From positions 1 through 31,953 of the IMG/VR virus record IMGVR_UViG_3300035188_000630: a stretch of 31,953 nucleotides of DNA. One strand, written 5' to 3'. The position numbers were made by a program, and so were the translations under genes. Under the pieces are notes generated by a model that was not told the DNA's origin, did not search any database, and saw only the letters and a program-made list of their open reading frames with translations. This DNA is from a virus. This document shows, one piece after another, positions 19,404 through 27,036 of this stretch. How positions within the stretch are numbered: the first letter of the stretch is position 1; each line of letters starts with the position of its first letter.

Positions 19404-19418
19404 GTAAGAGCATCTTAC
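19404..19418. promoter_or_regulatory. Palindromic operator GTAAGA-gca-TCTTAC
   Basis: A perfect 6-bp inverted repeat with a 3-bp centre, covering the -10 of the leftward promoter. It is the obvious binding site for a dimer of the regulator encoded 22 bp away. Confidence 0.65.
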
Positions 19419-19439
19419 ACCAAAAGGGATCTCGTGCAA
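19412..19439 (-). promoter_or_regulatory. Leftward promoter of the regulator/replication unit
   Basis: TTGCAC, 16 bp, TAAGAT on the minus strand. The -35 is identical to that of module A. The -10 lies inside the palindrome. Confidence 0.62.
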
Positions 19440-19444
19440 GTCCG

Positions 19445-19473
19445 TTGTATGACGAGCTTAAACCTGATACAGT
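19445..19473 (+). promoter_or_regulatory. Rightward promoter of the SSB operon
   Basis: TTGTAT, 17 bp, TACAGT, followed by CAACAGCGAATGGAGAGAAC before the first ATG. The -10 TACAGT and the CAACAGCGAA leader are the same as in the leftward modules. Only 5 bp separate the two divergent -35 boxes. Confidence 0.65.
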
Positions 19474-19505
19474 TGCGGGCACCTCAACAGCGAATGGAGA
19501 GAACT

Positions 19506-19661
19506 ATGCGTGAAGACGAGTGGCATCAACTGATGCTGGAGAGGCAAGAGCGCCTCGAGGAGGCCCTTAACCGGGCTGAGTCAGGCTGTGCAACCCCCGA
19601 TGACTGGTCGGTGATCCGCTACGAGTGCGGCGTCCCCCGGGAATCAGACAGGAGCGAATGA
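19506..19661 (+). CDS. Small leader-gene product of the SSB operon (51 aa)
   Basis: The ATG at 19506 lies 4 bp after GGAGAGA. MREDEWHQLMLERQERLEEA continues as a charged helix and ends with DWSVIRYECGVPRESDRSE. No function is known. Its stop overlaps the double ATG of the next gene, so it is coupled to SSB synthesis. Confidence 0.62.
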   Translation: MREDEWHQLMLERQERLEEALNRAESGCATPDDWSVIRYECGVPRESDRSE

Positions 19662-20305
19662 TGAGCTTGATAGCGAAAGACGGCGGTGAGGGAAGTTTCA
19701 CCCCAGTGCCCCCTGGTATGCATCTAGCGCGGTGCTACCGCGTGGTCGATCTTGGAACTCAGAAAACCGAATGGCAAGGCGCGACGAAGTACTTGGCCAA
19801 GATCATGATTCAGTTTGAAGTCCACGGCGAAGACGACACCGGGAAGCCGATCATCACCAGCAAGGGTGAGCCGATGAGCATCTCGAAGAACTACACCCTC
19901 TCCCTGGCGGAGAAGGCGACACTTCGCAAAGACCTTGCAGGGTGGCGCGGCCGTGACTTCACGCCCGAGGAACTCAAGGGGTTCGAACTAAAGAACATTC
20001 TCGGCCACTGGGCGATGTTGTCCGTTGCGAAATCTCTCGGCAACAACGGCAAGGAGTACACCAACATCATGTCGGTGAACCCGGTGCCGGTAGCCATCAA
20101 GAAGGCTGGCCTTCCGGTGGGCTTCAACGACCCGGCGATCTTCTCGATTGCTGATGCAGACATGGATCTCTTCGAGACCTTCAGCAAGAACCTGAAGGAG
20201 AAGATCCAAGCCAGCCCCGAGTGGCAGGCCCGCGAGCAATACACCAAGACGGAAACCTCAGGCGGTCAGGGCATGGAAGACATCGACGAGGATATTCCGT
20301 TCTAA
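19661..20305 (+). CDS. Single-stranded DNA-binding protein with acidic C-terminal tip (214 aa)
   Basis: Two ATG codons in a row (19658 and 19661) follow AGGAGCGA; I take the second for its better spacing. The N-terminal beta-rich region has KYLAKIMIQFEVHGED, and residues 110-160 have KNILGHWAMLSVAKS and EYTNIMSVNPVP, like an extended OB fold of phage SSBs. The terminus DIDEDIPF copies the acidic tip through which bacterial SSB recruits its partners. The role is coating of ssDNA during replication and recombination, with the exonuclease encoded downstream. No closer family name is certain. Confidence 0.8.
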   Translation: MSLIAKDGGEGSFTPVPPGMHLARCYRVVDLGTQKTEWQGATKYLAKIMIQFEVHGEDDTGKPIITSKGEPMSISKNYTLSLAEKATLRKDLAGWRGRDFTPEELKGFELKNILGHWAMLSVAKSLGNNGKEYTNIMSVNPVPVAIKKAGLPVGFNDPAIFSIADADMDLFETFSKNLKEKIQASPEWQAREQYTKTETSGGQGMEDIDEDIPF

Positions 20306-20344
20306 CTTCACCTTACACCAACACTATACTTGAGAATGGCAACT

Positions 20345-20401
20345 ATGAAAAACACAGTCGCGACGGAAGACATCGAACGGTTTGGGAAAGCGACGAAATG
20401 A
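20345..20401 (+). CDS. Possible 18-21 aa coupling peptide
   Basis: ATG at 20345 (or 20336) opens MKNTVATEDIERFGKATK and stops in TGA overlapping the next ATG as AAATGA. It fills the gap between ssb and the membrane gene. Support is only the overlap; it may be untranslated leader. Confidence 0.25.
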   Translation: MKNTVATEDIERFGKATK

Positions 20402-20511
20402 ACGACCGCACCATCAAGATCATCATCGGTGCGATCACGATCCTGCCCATCTGGCTTGGCCTGTGGGCGGGGTCTTTTCTCGTCATGATCAAACTGTGGG
20501 AAGCGCTTTAA
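20398..20511 (+). CDS. Single-span small membrane protein (37 aa)
   Basis: MNDRTIKIIIGAITILPIWL continues with GLWAGSFLVMIKLWEAL: a short charged N-terminus followed by one hydrophobic segment of about 24 residues. The ATG follows GGGAAAGCGACGAA. It may be a small holin-like or membrane-modifying peptide, but no lysis genes are adjacent, and I do not assign it. Confidence 0.55.
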   Translation: MNDRTIKIIIGAITILPIWLGLWAGSFLVMIKLWEAL

Positions 20512-20521
20512 GGAGCCAGGA

Positions 20522-20737
20522 ATGACTGTCGAATCTAAACAATCCGGCCGGAAATCTCGCAGGATGCCGGTGGTCAACAAGAACTCGAAGAAAAACGACG
20601 GCTTTGCAATTGGCGTCAACACTTCGCACTACTGGATGATCACCGCCCTGGCGGAAGGCAAGCGATCCAACAGGATGGCCGTGCTCGAAGAGGTGATTGA
20701 CTACTACATCCAAAACAAACTTACGGGGACACAATGA
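20522..20737 (+). CDS. Ribbon-helix-helix-like small protein (71 aa)
   Basis: The basic N-terminus (KQSGRKSRRMPVVNKNSKKN) is followed by FAIGVNTSHYWMITALAEG and SNRMAVLEEVIDYYIQ, a strand-helix-helix pattern like the Arc/MetJ fold. It may be an operon regulator. The start lies 6 bp after GGAG. Its stop overlaps the next ATG (ACAATGA). Confidence 0.55.
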   Translation: MTVESKQSGRKSRRMPVVNKNSKKNDGFAIGVNTSHYWMITALAEGKRSNRMAVLEEVIDYYIQNKLTGTQ

Positions 20738-20901
20738 GCGATCTCTGGAGCCTTGTCTTTCTTGCGTGGATTGTTCTCGCGTGGTTCACCCATGTCATCG
20801 TCTGCATCAAGGCGGCCTCGTGGGTGTTCCTGCTTGCCGGGGCGATCTTCTTTCCCATCGGGTGCGTTCACGGCACCGGTGTCTGGCTTGGGGTGTTCTG
20901 A
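20734..20901 (+). CDS. Two-span small membrane protein (55 aa)
   Basis: Two hydrophobic segments (LVFLAWIVLAWFTHVIVCI and WVFLLAGAIFFPIGCVHGTG) are separated by KAAS. The sequence around FFPIGxxHGxGxW is, from memory, conserved among small membrane proteins of phages and prophages, function unknown. The start and stop overlap the flanking genes (ATGA and TGATG). An overlapping long frame reading Ser/Arg/Pro-rich sequence is not credible. Confidence 0.72.
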   Translation: MSDLWSLVFLAWIVLAWFTHVIVCIKAASWVFLLAGAIFFPIGCVHGTGVWLGVF

Positions 20902-21218
20902 TGAAGTTTCGCAAGAAGCCCGTTGTCATCGAGGCCACGCAGTGGTTCAAGATGGGAGACCATCCGGAAGTTCGCCCGGGCAAGCACACGGGCGTCCCCA
21001 TGATCGAAACCCTGGAGGGTGTGCATCTTGTCACCCCCGGCGATTGGATCATCACCGGCGTCAAGGGCGAGCACTACCCGTGCAAGCCGGACATCTTTGA
21101 GGCCACCTACGAGCCCGTCAACGAAAGCACCGCACGCTACGAGGCCTATGGCCTCATGGGTGGCGATGAGTTTGTCAGCGGGCATTCCATGAAACGCAAC
21201 CTCACAGGGCCAAGCTGA
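20901..21218 (+). CDS. MKFRKKPVVIEA-type phage protein (105 aa)
   Basis: MKFRKKPVVIEATQWF, a middle LVTPGDWIITGVKGEHYPCK and PDIFEATYEPVNEST are the full signature of a very widespread phage/prophage family of unknown function. The start is taken at the ATG overlapping the previous stop. It ends in TGATGG, shared with the next start. Length and motif order are normal. Confidence 0.82.
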   Translation: MKFRKKPVVIEATQWFKMGDHPEVRPGKHTGVPMIETLEGVHLVTPGDWIITGVKGEHYPCKPDIFEATYEPVNESTARYEAYGLMGGDEFVSGHSMKRNLTGPS

Positions 21219-21517
21219 TGGAAGACTTCAAGCAAATGCCTAAGATGTCCGAATGGCAAGAGGGTCAACTGATTGTTCCCGTCAGCCAACTCGGACTTCG
21301 CGAAACCAAACCCAACTACAACATCATCTTCAGCAACCGTGAGGGCGAGGTGGCGCGGCTTGATTTCAATGGCCCGGCGCTTCAGTTTGCAGGCAACGCC
21401 GAAGAGGGTGCGCTGCTCTTCATCAATTGGGCAACGACAATTTTTGATCAACGCCTGAAGGATGAATACACCCGCGGCTACAACGATGCCAAGGCAGGAA
21501 AGGATCCTGAGCGATGA
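21218..21517 (+). CDS. Small phage protein, unknown (99 aa)
   Basis: MEDFKQMPKMSEWQEGQLIV is followed by NYNIIFSNREGEVARLDFNG and ALLFINWATTIFDQRLKDEY, then a basic tail. It is a single soluble domain with a beta-rich middle. Families with FNGPALQF...FI.W are, from memory, common in phage early regions. Its function is not known. Confidence 0.7.
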   Translation: MEDFKQMPKMSEWQEGQLIVPVSQLGLRETKPNYNIIFSNREGEVARLDFNGPALQFAGNAEEGALLFINWATTIFDQRLKDEYTRGYNDAKAGKDPER

Positions 21518-22272
21518 TTGCTAAGGAACCACGCGCTAGTGAATCTAACCACTGGTACACCCGCGACGGCGTGCCGATGTACACGGTTGAAGCGGCCAAG
21601 GGCGGACAGCGAAACACTACGCTTCGCGACGCCCGCAAACTGAACCTTGTCCCGTCGGTGACCACGATCCTCAATGTGGCGGCCAAACCTGGACTGACCC
21701 AATGGCTGCAAAAGCAGGTGCTGCTTGCTGCGCTCACGCTGCCCCGCATGAGGGATGAGCCTGAGGATGAGTTCATCGCCAGGATCATCGACGATTCGAA
21801 AGAGCAGGGCCGCGCTGCCGCGGATGCCGGTACTGAGATCCACGCATCGATCCAGGGCTTTTACGAGGGCCAGCCGGTCACCCGACACCAGGAACAAATC
21901 ACCGGCTGCACGCGGGCGATTTCGGATGTCTTTGGCCTTCACGGTTGGATCGCCGAACGCGCCTTCGGGCACGAACTTGGATTCGGCGGGAAGGTCGATC
22001 TGCACTCACCCCAGGGCGTAGTGATTGACATCAAGACCAAGGAATTCACCGACCCTGCAAAGGTCGATGCATACGATGAACACCTCATGCAACTTGCAGC
22101 CTACCGGGTAGGTCTTGGAATGCCAGAGGCTCGGTGTGCGAATGTGTTTGTCTCGCGCAGCGTGCCCGGCCTGACTCGATTGGTGGAGTGGTCGCAGGAG
22201 GATCTTGCACGCGGGTGGCAGATGTTTGTCGCCCTTCTCAACTTCTGGCAATTGAAGAACCAACACCGATGA
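21514..22272 (+). CDS. PD-(D/E)XK exonuclease, RecB/Cas4-like (252 aa)
   Basis: LVPSVTTILNVAAKPGLTQW opens the fold; AADAGTEIHASIQGF gives the conserved His (H110). Core residues are E148 (AERAFG), D162 in FGGKVDLHSP, D172 and K174 in VIDIKTKEF and the QLAAYRVGL motif (Q193, Y197). This order (H...GxxD...DxK...Q..Y) identifies a RecB-type nuclease as used by phages for recombination or end processing. With the SSB upstream it would form a recombination pair. No annealing protein is seen. ATGA overlaps lie at both ends. Confidence 0.85.
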   Translation: MIAKEPRASESNHWYTRDGVPMYTVEAAKGGQRNTTLRDARKLNLVPSVTTILNVAAKPGLTQWLQKQVLLAALTLPRMRDEPEDEFIARIIDDSKEQGRAAADAGTEIHASIQGFYEGQPVTRHQEQITGCTRAISDVFGLHGWIAERAFGHELGFGGKVDLHSPQGVVIDIKTKEFTDPAKVDAYDEHLMQLAAYRVGLGMPEARCANVFVSRSVPGLTRLVEWSQEDLARGWQMFVALLNFWQLKNQHR

Positions 22273-22478
22273 AACAGATCAAAGCATTCGTAACCGAAGA
22301 CGGGAAACTTCATGCAACTGAAGACGAAGCAAAACGACACGAGATGGCGCTCTCCAAGCACACCATCATCGATGACTTCCTCAACAGCGATGCAAACCCG
22401 TATACCGCTACTCCTCAGAAGTCCATCGCGAGGCAATCAATCATCAACTGGGAAATCTGGAAAAAAGATGCTAAGTGA
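22269..22478 (+). CDS. Small phage protein, unknown (69 aa)
   Basis: I start at ATG 22269, which overlaps the exonuclease stop; the longer frame is inside the exonuclease gene. MKQIKAFVTEDGKLHATEDE, then AKRHEMALSKHTIIDDFL, is a typical short phage protein (KAF...DGK.F.T..EA..HE), function unknown. It ends inside the start of the next gene. Confidence 0.72.
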   Translation: MKQIKAFVTEDGKLHATEDEAKRHEMALSKHTIIDDFLNSDANPYTATPQKSIARQSIINWEIWKKDAK

Positions 22479-22686
22479 AGAATTCATCAAGCAGGTCTTC
22501 TTTCAGAGTGACCGCCCCCGCAAGGACGCACTGATCGCCGACGAGGTGGATATCGTCCAGTTCGCGCACAACATCGAGGCCATCGTTCGCATTGAGGCTG
22601 CTCGCGAAGAGCACCGCCGGTGCGTGAAGATTGCTTCGGATCTGAACCGCGAAGTCGGTCGGGCATTGGACAACCAGCGCCCGTAA
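22468..22686 (+). CDS. Small helical protein at the operon end (72 aa)
   Basis: ATG 22468 overlaps the previous gene by 11 bp; the purine-rich GGAAATCTGGAAAAAAG before it may be the ribosome site. MLSEEFIKQVFFQSDRPRKD, a helix EAIVRIEAAREEHRRCVKIA and NREVGRALDNQRP: the R.EH.RCV.I....N..V..AL pattern recurs in short phage proteins without known function. Its TAA lies within the A-run that forms the U-tract of the opposing terminator. Confidence 0.7.
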   Translation: MLSEEFIKQVFFQSDRPRKDALIADEVDIVQFAHNIEAIVRIEAAREEHRRCVKIASDLNREVGRALDNQRP

Positions 22687-22711
22687 AAAAGCCCCCCTCC
22701 GAAGAGGGGGG
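22685..22711 (-). terminator. Strong Rho-independent terminator of the leftward virion operon
   Basis: Minus strand CCCCCCTC-TTCG-GAGGGGGG followed by TTTTTT. It sits at the meeting point of the converging operons and stops leftward late transcription from entering the rightward early genes. Confidence 0.9.
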
Positions 22712-22722
22712 AACTGAAGGAG

Positions 22723-22769
22723 CCGTGCTGGGCAACTAGCAGCACGGGTGCGGAGGGGAGAATCCTCCG
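22723..22769. other. Two further hairpins in the 3' untranslated region of the virion operon
   Basis: CCGTGCTG (22723-22730) pairs with CAGCACGG (22740-22747), and CGGAGG (22751-22756) pairs with CCTCCG (22764-22769). Both lie between the transglycosylase stop and the terminator. They probably protect the 3' end of the late message or back up termination. Confidence 0.65.
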
Positions 22770-22772
22770 AAC

Positions 22773-24287
22773 TTATGGGGCGGCGTAGTCAAGCGATGGG
22801 GCTTGTTGCCGCTCCTGTTTTCCTTTCTCGCGAAGATAGTTGAGGAGCGCAGCGCTTCCACCGACGACCGTTGCCGGGATCGTCAGCGGCGGAGCAAGCG
22901 CAGCCAATCCAGATACACCCGCTACGCCAGACAGCGCGGCCTTGATGTAGTCTGGATCTTCTTTCCTCAATTCGCTGTACACATCGGCCGCCTCGCCCCC
23001 TGCGCCAGCGAGCGCAAGCGGAGGAACCACATACCTACCCGCGGCGGCAGCACCGGCCACCACAGGACGAGCAAGCGACCTCAGATCTTGGATCACCATC
23101 TGCAACCCCGATGGCGGAGGTGGGGTCGTCGGGATGGGCTGTCGCGGAGGCAACTGACGCAAGCCACCAGCCTGGGGAGGTTGTCCTGGCGCAGCGGTAG
23201 GCTGACTGACAAAGGACTGCCGCGGGCCACGGCCAGCGCCTTGATCCGGCGTCATGATTCCGCCGTAGCGAGGATTCTCAACGAAAGTGTCACCTGGGAA
23301 CCGTTGCCGAATATCCGTCAGGGCCTGCTGTCGCTTGTTCAGCAGATCCCAAACCTCACCCTCAGCCTTACCGGTACCCAGCGCACGACCGGCTTCAATT
23401 TCCGGCAGACCATAGACCCGGCCATAGTTGAAGGTCGCGCTCCCCGGGCCGGTAGCCGTGGGGTAGGTGCCAGGGACTCCTAGTTGCGTCGGGCCGCCTG
23501 CACTGGGGGCACGGGCCTGCGGAACGCCCGTAGAGGCCGCAGGAAGGGCCGCAGGGGCCGCCGCGGGCGCGGCTGGGGGCATACCACCTGCCGGTAACCC
23601 TGCGCGTGTCTGAGCCGATATACGGCCCGATTCGGCGCTTTCTCCAAGACCGAAGGCCACATCCTTGGTTTTCTCTTTGCCAAGACGGTACGCCGACACA
23701 ACCGCTCCGGTGCCTGCGCCGTAAACCTGACCCATGCGGCGTTCCTGGGCGTCCATGGCCTCTTGGATCCGCGCATCGCGCTCCTGATCGCTTTCGACCG
23801 GTGGCCCAGGTTGAACTTCTGGCTGACCCGCTGGCTGTCCCGCTTGCTGACTCTCCGGGCGCGGCGCGAAGGCCCCGTAGGAGTTGACCGACCGCAGGTA
23901 ATCGAACACTCGCGGATCAGGCTCCTTGCCGGAGGTCATTGCCTGGATCGCGCCAGGGCCACCGTTGTAGTAGATCGCGGCCAACTGGGGATCGTTACCG
24001 GTCGCCTCGAGACCTTTCTTCAGGTACTGGATGCCAGCTTCGATGTTCTGCTCGAGGTTGCCCAACTGTTTCTCGTTGAAACCCATCCCCTTCCCGGTGC
24101 CGGGCATGACCTGCATCATGCCGATCTCACCCGATGATCCTCGAGGCGGGTTCGAGCGCAGCTTGCTCTCTTGGAAGGCAATCGCTACCGCAAGGGCAGG
24201 ATCAACACCTGCACGCTTGGCAGCACGCGCCACCTTCTCAGCGTTGGAGGCCTGCTCTTCGTCCAGTTGATCGATGAAATTCAGCAT
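22773..24287 (-). CDS. Virion protein with lytic transglycosylase domain (504 aa)
   Basis: I start at ATG 24287 (MLNFIDQLDEEQ), with GGAGGG ten bases upstream; a longer frame lies in the previous gene. Residues 16-120 are an SLT domain: AIAFQESKLRSNPP (catalytic E40), GEIGMMQVMPGTGKGMG and AAIYYNGGPGAIQAM. A Pro/Gln/Gly/Ala-rich linker fills about 150-420. Two Ala/Gly-rich hydrophobic stretches lie near the C-terminus (VVPPLALAGAGG and AALAPPLTIPATVVGGSAAL). It cleaves peptidoglycan during DNA entry, and the hydrophobic parts may insert in the host membrane. Placement after two other internal-type proteins supports an ejection role. Confidence 0.85.
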   Translation of the reverse strand: MLNFIDQLDEEQASNAEKVARAAKRAGVDPALAVAIAFQESKLRSNPPRGSSGEIGMMQVMPGTGKGMGFNEKQLGNLEQNIEAGIQYLKKGLEATGNDPQLAAIYYNGGPGAIQAMTSGKEPDPRVFDYLRSVNSYGAFAPRPESQQAGQPAGQPEVQPGPPVESDQERDARIQEAMDAQERRMGQVYGAGTGAVVSAYRLGKEKTKDVAFGLGESAESGRISAQTRAGLPAGGMPPAAPAAAPAALPAASTGVPQARAPSAGGPTQLGVPGTYPTATGPGSATFNYGRVYGLPEIEAGRALGTGKAEGEVWDLLNKRQQALTDIRQRFPGDTFVENPRYGGIMTPDQGAGRGPRQSFVSQPTAAPGQPPQAGGLRQLPPRQPIPTTPPPPSGLQMVIQDLRSLARPVVAGAAAAGRYVVPPLALAGAGGEAADVYSELRKEDPDYIKAALSGVAGVSGLAALAPPLTIPATVVGGSAALLNYLREKGKQERQQAPSLDYAAP

Positions 24288-24291
24288 GGCC

Positions 24292-25944
24292 TCAATTCCC
24301 TCCAAGTGCTTCTCTGGCGCGTGCGCGGGCGGCATCTAAACCAGGATTGGTACCCGGGCGAGCAGCCGCGGGCGGTCGCTGCGAGGACGGCAAAGCGGGC
24401 AGCCGCCTTTCCATTTCTGCGAGCCGTTTCTCAAAGTCAGCCTCAAGATCCTTGTACATATCGCTCCGCTCAAACCGCAAGAACGACTTGCCAGGATTCT
24501 GCTTCTCCCACACATCCCAGGCACGCGCCACATCCATGTCGAACTGCGAGCGCTCCTTGAGCAGGGTCAAGCGAGTGCGAAGCACCTCGGGACTGTTGGC
24601 CACCCCACCAGGAATCCGTTGAACGATCCGGCGCTCGCCCTCAGTGACCTGCCCCTGGCCCTGCAAGTAGATCCGCGTGAAAAGCAATTCCATCTCCGCG
24701 AGATCCGCAGCCGCCTTCTGGATGTTGTCCAGATCGCGCTGCTGTACACCCGGGAGAACTTGCGTCACCGCCTGCTGGAGCGCTGGCAAATTGATCGAGC
24801 CGCCAGGAGTCTGAACCCCCTGCGACACGAGGTTTCCAATCGCGCTCATAACCCCAGGCCGCTGGAAGATGCCGAAGTAATTCTGGCTCTCGCCGAGGTA
24901 ATTTCCGACGCGGCCAGTAATGCCATAGATTCGACGAGCGTTGCGGTCGTTCTCGGAGACGGCAGCTTCTCGCTCCGCGGCCTTCGTACCCAGCTTGGTC
25001 GCACGAGATTTTTCTTCCTCTTCCGACAAGCGCTTCTCGCTCTCGGAACGCAATCCGCCAGTAGGTTCGCCGGGCTTGCCTTCGGCCGACGGGCGATCCG
25101 GCCCCTTGACGATGCGATCCGCCAGAGACCAGTAGCGCGGGTCGTTGTTGGCCCGGTACATATCGAGCAGCGCAGCAGACTTTGCATCGACTTTGTAGGT
25201 CGATCCGTTGATCTCGCGCTCGACCAGTTCGCCTTTCGGGAAGGCATAGAACATCCCGGTGGCCAGATCCAAAACGCCACCCTCTTTGGTCTGGTAGCGC
25301 TTTTGCTCTAGCTCCTGGGACTTCGCCATGATCTCGTGAGCAGGCGTCTTGGAGTCCAGCATCGCAGCCATTCTGTACTGCGTACCGCTGATGATCTCTG
25401 GGTTCGGCGGCGCAACCTGAACGCCCTCCACATTCGCAAAGCCAGGAGGCTTGCCGGGAAGACCCCCACCCATCTGCGTTGGCGCAGCGCCGGGCAATCC
25501 CCCAGCGGGGCCTGCGGGAGGCGTCGGTCCTGCGGACGGAACAGGGCCGCTCGGCAATCCGCCAGCAGGAGCGCCAGATGGAACACCTCCGAGGATCCGC
25601 TCACGCTGGCGCAGGCGCTCTAGCTCGAGGCCAGACTGCGCGACAGCCAGTCGCTGCTGCGCCTCCTGCTGCTGTTCGGCAATGCTTTTCTCTTGCGCTT
25701 CGCCGACGCTCCCAGCAACGCGACCGAGCGACTCCATGAAACTGCCGGTCTTCGTCGGGCCGAGGAACCCTTGCGCCATGGCAAGTCCCATCGGATCGAA
25801 CATCCGATTCCTGCGGAGGTCGAGCGATTCGTTCAGGCGCTTGAGCGCTTCCTGATAGACCCGATTCGCCTCGATAGTAGACGGATCAGTTCCCGGGACA
25901 TACGCTGCTCCGGTGGGAACGGAGACTGTTGATTCTTTAGCCAT
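24292..25944 (-). CDS. Virion/internal protein, Pro-Gly-rich middle (550 aa)
   Basis: The N-terminal 130 residues are helical (RVYQEALKRLNESLDLRRNR, then a Glu/Gln-rich coiled coil around SIAEQQQEAQQRLAV). Residues 130-190 are low complexity Pro/Gly/Ala. The C-terminal half is helical, with ARRIYGITGRVGNYLGESQN and LYLQGQGQVTEGERRIVQRI-like segments that resemble internal virion proteins of phages with large ejection complexes. The ATG follows GAGGGGATCTTT. There is no catalytic motif. The role as an internal/ejection protein rests on context. Confidence 0.7.
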   Translation of the reverse strand: MAKESTVSVPTGAAYVPGTDPSTIEANRVYQEALKRLNESLDLRRNRMFDPMGLAMAQGFLGPTKTGSFMESLGRVAGSVGEAQEKSIAEQQQEAQQRLAVAQSGLELERLRQRERILGGVPSGAPAGGLPSGPVPSAGPTPPAGPAGGLPGAAPTQMGGGLPGKPPGFANVEGVQVAPPNPEIISGTQYRMAAMLDSKTPAHEIMAKSQELEQKRYQTKEGGVLDLATGMFYAFPKGELVEREINGSTYKVDAKSAALLDMYRANNDPRYWSLADRIVKGPDRPSAEGKPGEPTGGLRSESEKRLSEEEEKSRATKLGTKAAEREAAVSENDRNARRIYGITGRVGNYLGESQNYFGIFQRPGVMSAIGNLVSQGVQTPGGSINLPALQQAVTQVLPGVQQRDLDNIQKAAADLAEMELLFTRIYLQGQGQVTEGERRIVQRIPGGVANSPEVLRTRLTLLKERSQFDMDVARAWDVWEKQNPGKSFLRFERSDMYKDLEADFEKRLAEMERRLPALPSSQRPPAAARPGTNPGLDAARARAREALGGN

Positions 25945-25954
25945 AAAGATCCCC

Positions 25955-27034
25955 TCAAGGCCCTGTTATCGGGACAAGATTCCCGCTGGCGTCGTAGTAC
26001 TGGCTGGTTGCTGTGTCGTAATACACCGGCACGCCCTCGGCGTTTTGCCCCGCAAACTCGTTGGCCTCTACCGAGAACGACGGCACATTGAGACCGCCAA
26101 GCAGGTTCTTTGCCCAGTCGAAGACTGTCTTGCCACCGGCTCCAATCGGATTGGTTCGGTAGATCGGCTTGCCGTCTTTGTCCACACCGACCTGCTCTTG
26201 GCCGCCACCCTGCACGGAGCCGATGAGAGACAACACCCCGAGCACATTCTCGAGGTCTGACTTCTGGTACTGCCCCGCGGTTCCCGGGCCAACGCGGGTG
26301 CTCGTCTGCGTCGTCGGCACCTGGAAGCCACGCATCAGCCCCGAAGCCGTCGTGGCGGTCTTCAGCGGGTAGTCGAGAAGGCTCTGCTCATACGCCTGCC
26401 GCTCCGCGCCAGCCTTGGTCAACGCCCCGGCACCTGTGAGACCCAAATCCTGCTCTAGCTTGGCCGCAGCGGCCTGCTGCTGGCCCGCCTGGGTCAGGAA
26501 GGGGAGTTCCCCCAGGGCGGTCTTCAGAGCCTCGCTATAGCCCGAAGAAAGGGCTTGCGCCTGCTGTCCGGTCAGATTCCTCTGCGCGTCGCTGATCGCC
26601 TGCCCTAAGGCCCCTGCGTAGCGCTGGCCGCCGATTCCGCCGGTGCCGACAAACCCAGCCTTCAGCGTTGGAAGTACCGAGCGCTGAAGCGACTGCTGCT
26701 GGAGCCGCTCCATCTCATCGACCACCGAACTGGTGTACGGGTTCATCAACTCCTGCACCCGTTCACCCGTCACGCCCTCGGCAGCCCTTCCCAAGGTCTG
26801 CTGCGCGGCGCTCAGACCCGGCTTGTAGGCCCCGGCGGCACCGGCCACCTGACCGTAGCCCATGGTCTGCAATGGGTCGTACCCGGCCACCCCCTGCTGC
26901 GGGGTGCGGGCAAGCGCACCTTGACCGGCCTTCGAGAGATCGGTCAGGTAGCTCGTGTAGTAATCCGGCGCTGTATCAACACGGGTATCAGTGGTCTTGA
27001 TATCCGGCAGCGGCGCTCCCTGGGTGATTGCCAT
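25955..27034 (-). CDS. Virion/internal protein (359 aa)
   Basis: The start is at 27034 after AGGAGGTAAGC, one of the strongest ribosome sites in the window and overlapping the stop of the giant gene. DTAPDYYTSYLTDLSKAGQG, PQQGVAGYDPLQTMGYG, LMNPYTSSVVDEMERLQQQS and GGIGGQRYAGALGQAISDAQ suggest a helical structural protein, a type I recall next to giant internal proteins in freshwater and marine phages. The last 60 residues are beta-rich (YYDTATSQYYDASGNLVPI). No enzymatic residues are seen. Confidence 0.72.
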   Translation of the reverse strand: MAITQGAPLPDIKTTDTRVDTAPDYYTSYLTDLSKAGQGALARTPQQGVAGYDPLQTMGYGQVAGAAGAYKPGLSAAQQTLGRAAEGVTGERVQELMNPYTSSVVDEMERLQQQSLQRSVLPTLKAGFVGTGGIGGQRYAGALGQAISDAQRNLTGQQAQALSSGYSEALKTALGELPFLTQAGQQQAAAAKLEQDLGLTGAGALTKAGAERQAYEQSLLDYPLKTATTASGLMRGFQVPTTQTSTRVGPGTAGQYQKSDLENVLGVLSLIGSVQGGGQEQVGVDKDGKPIYRTNPIGAGGKTVFDWAKNLLGGLNVPSFSVEANEFAGQNAEGVPVYYDTATSQYYDASGNLVPITGP

Positions 27035-27036
27035 GC

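Noticed and set aside
20302-20330. Internal plus-strand promoter after ssb (TATACT at 20325)
   Set aside because: The -35 at the right distance (CTAACT) is poor, and the genes around it are closely packed.
19173-22686. Lysogeny module
   Set aside because: The divergent switch looks temperate, but no integrase, excisionase, CI-type repressor or attachment site is visible in the window.
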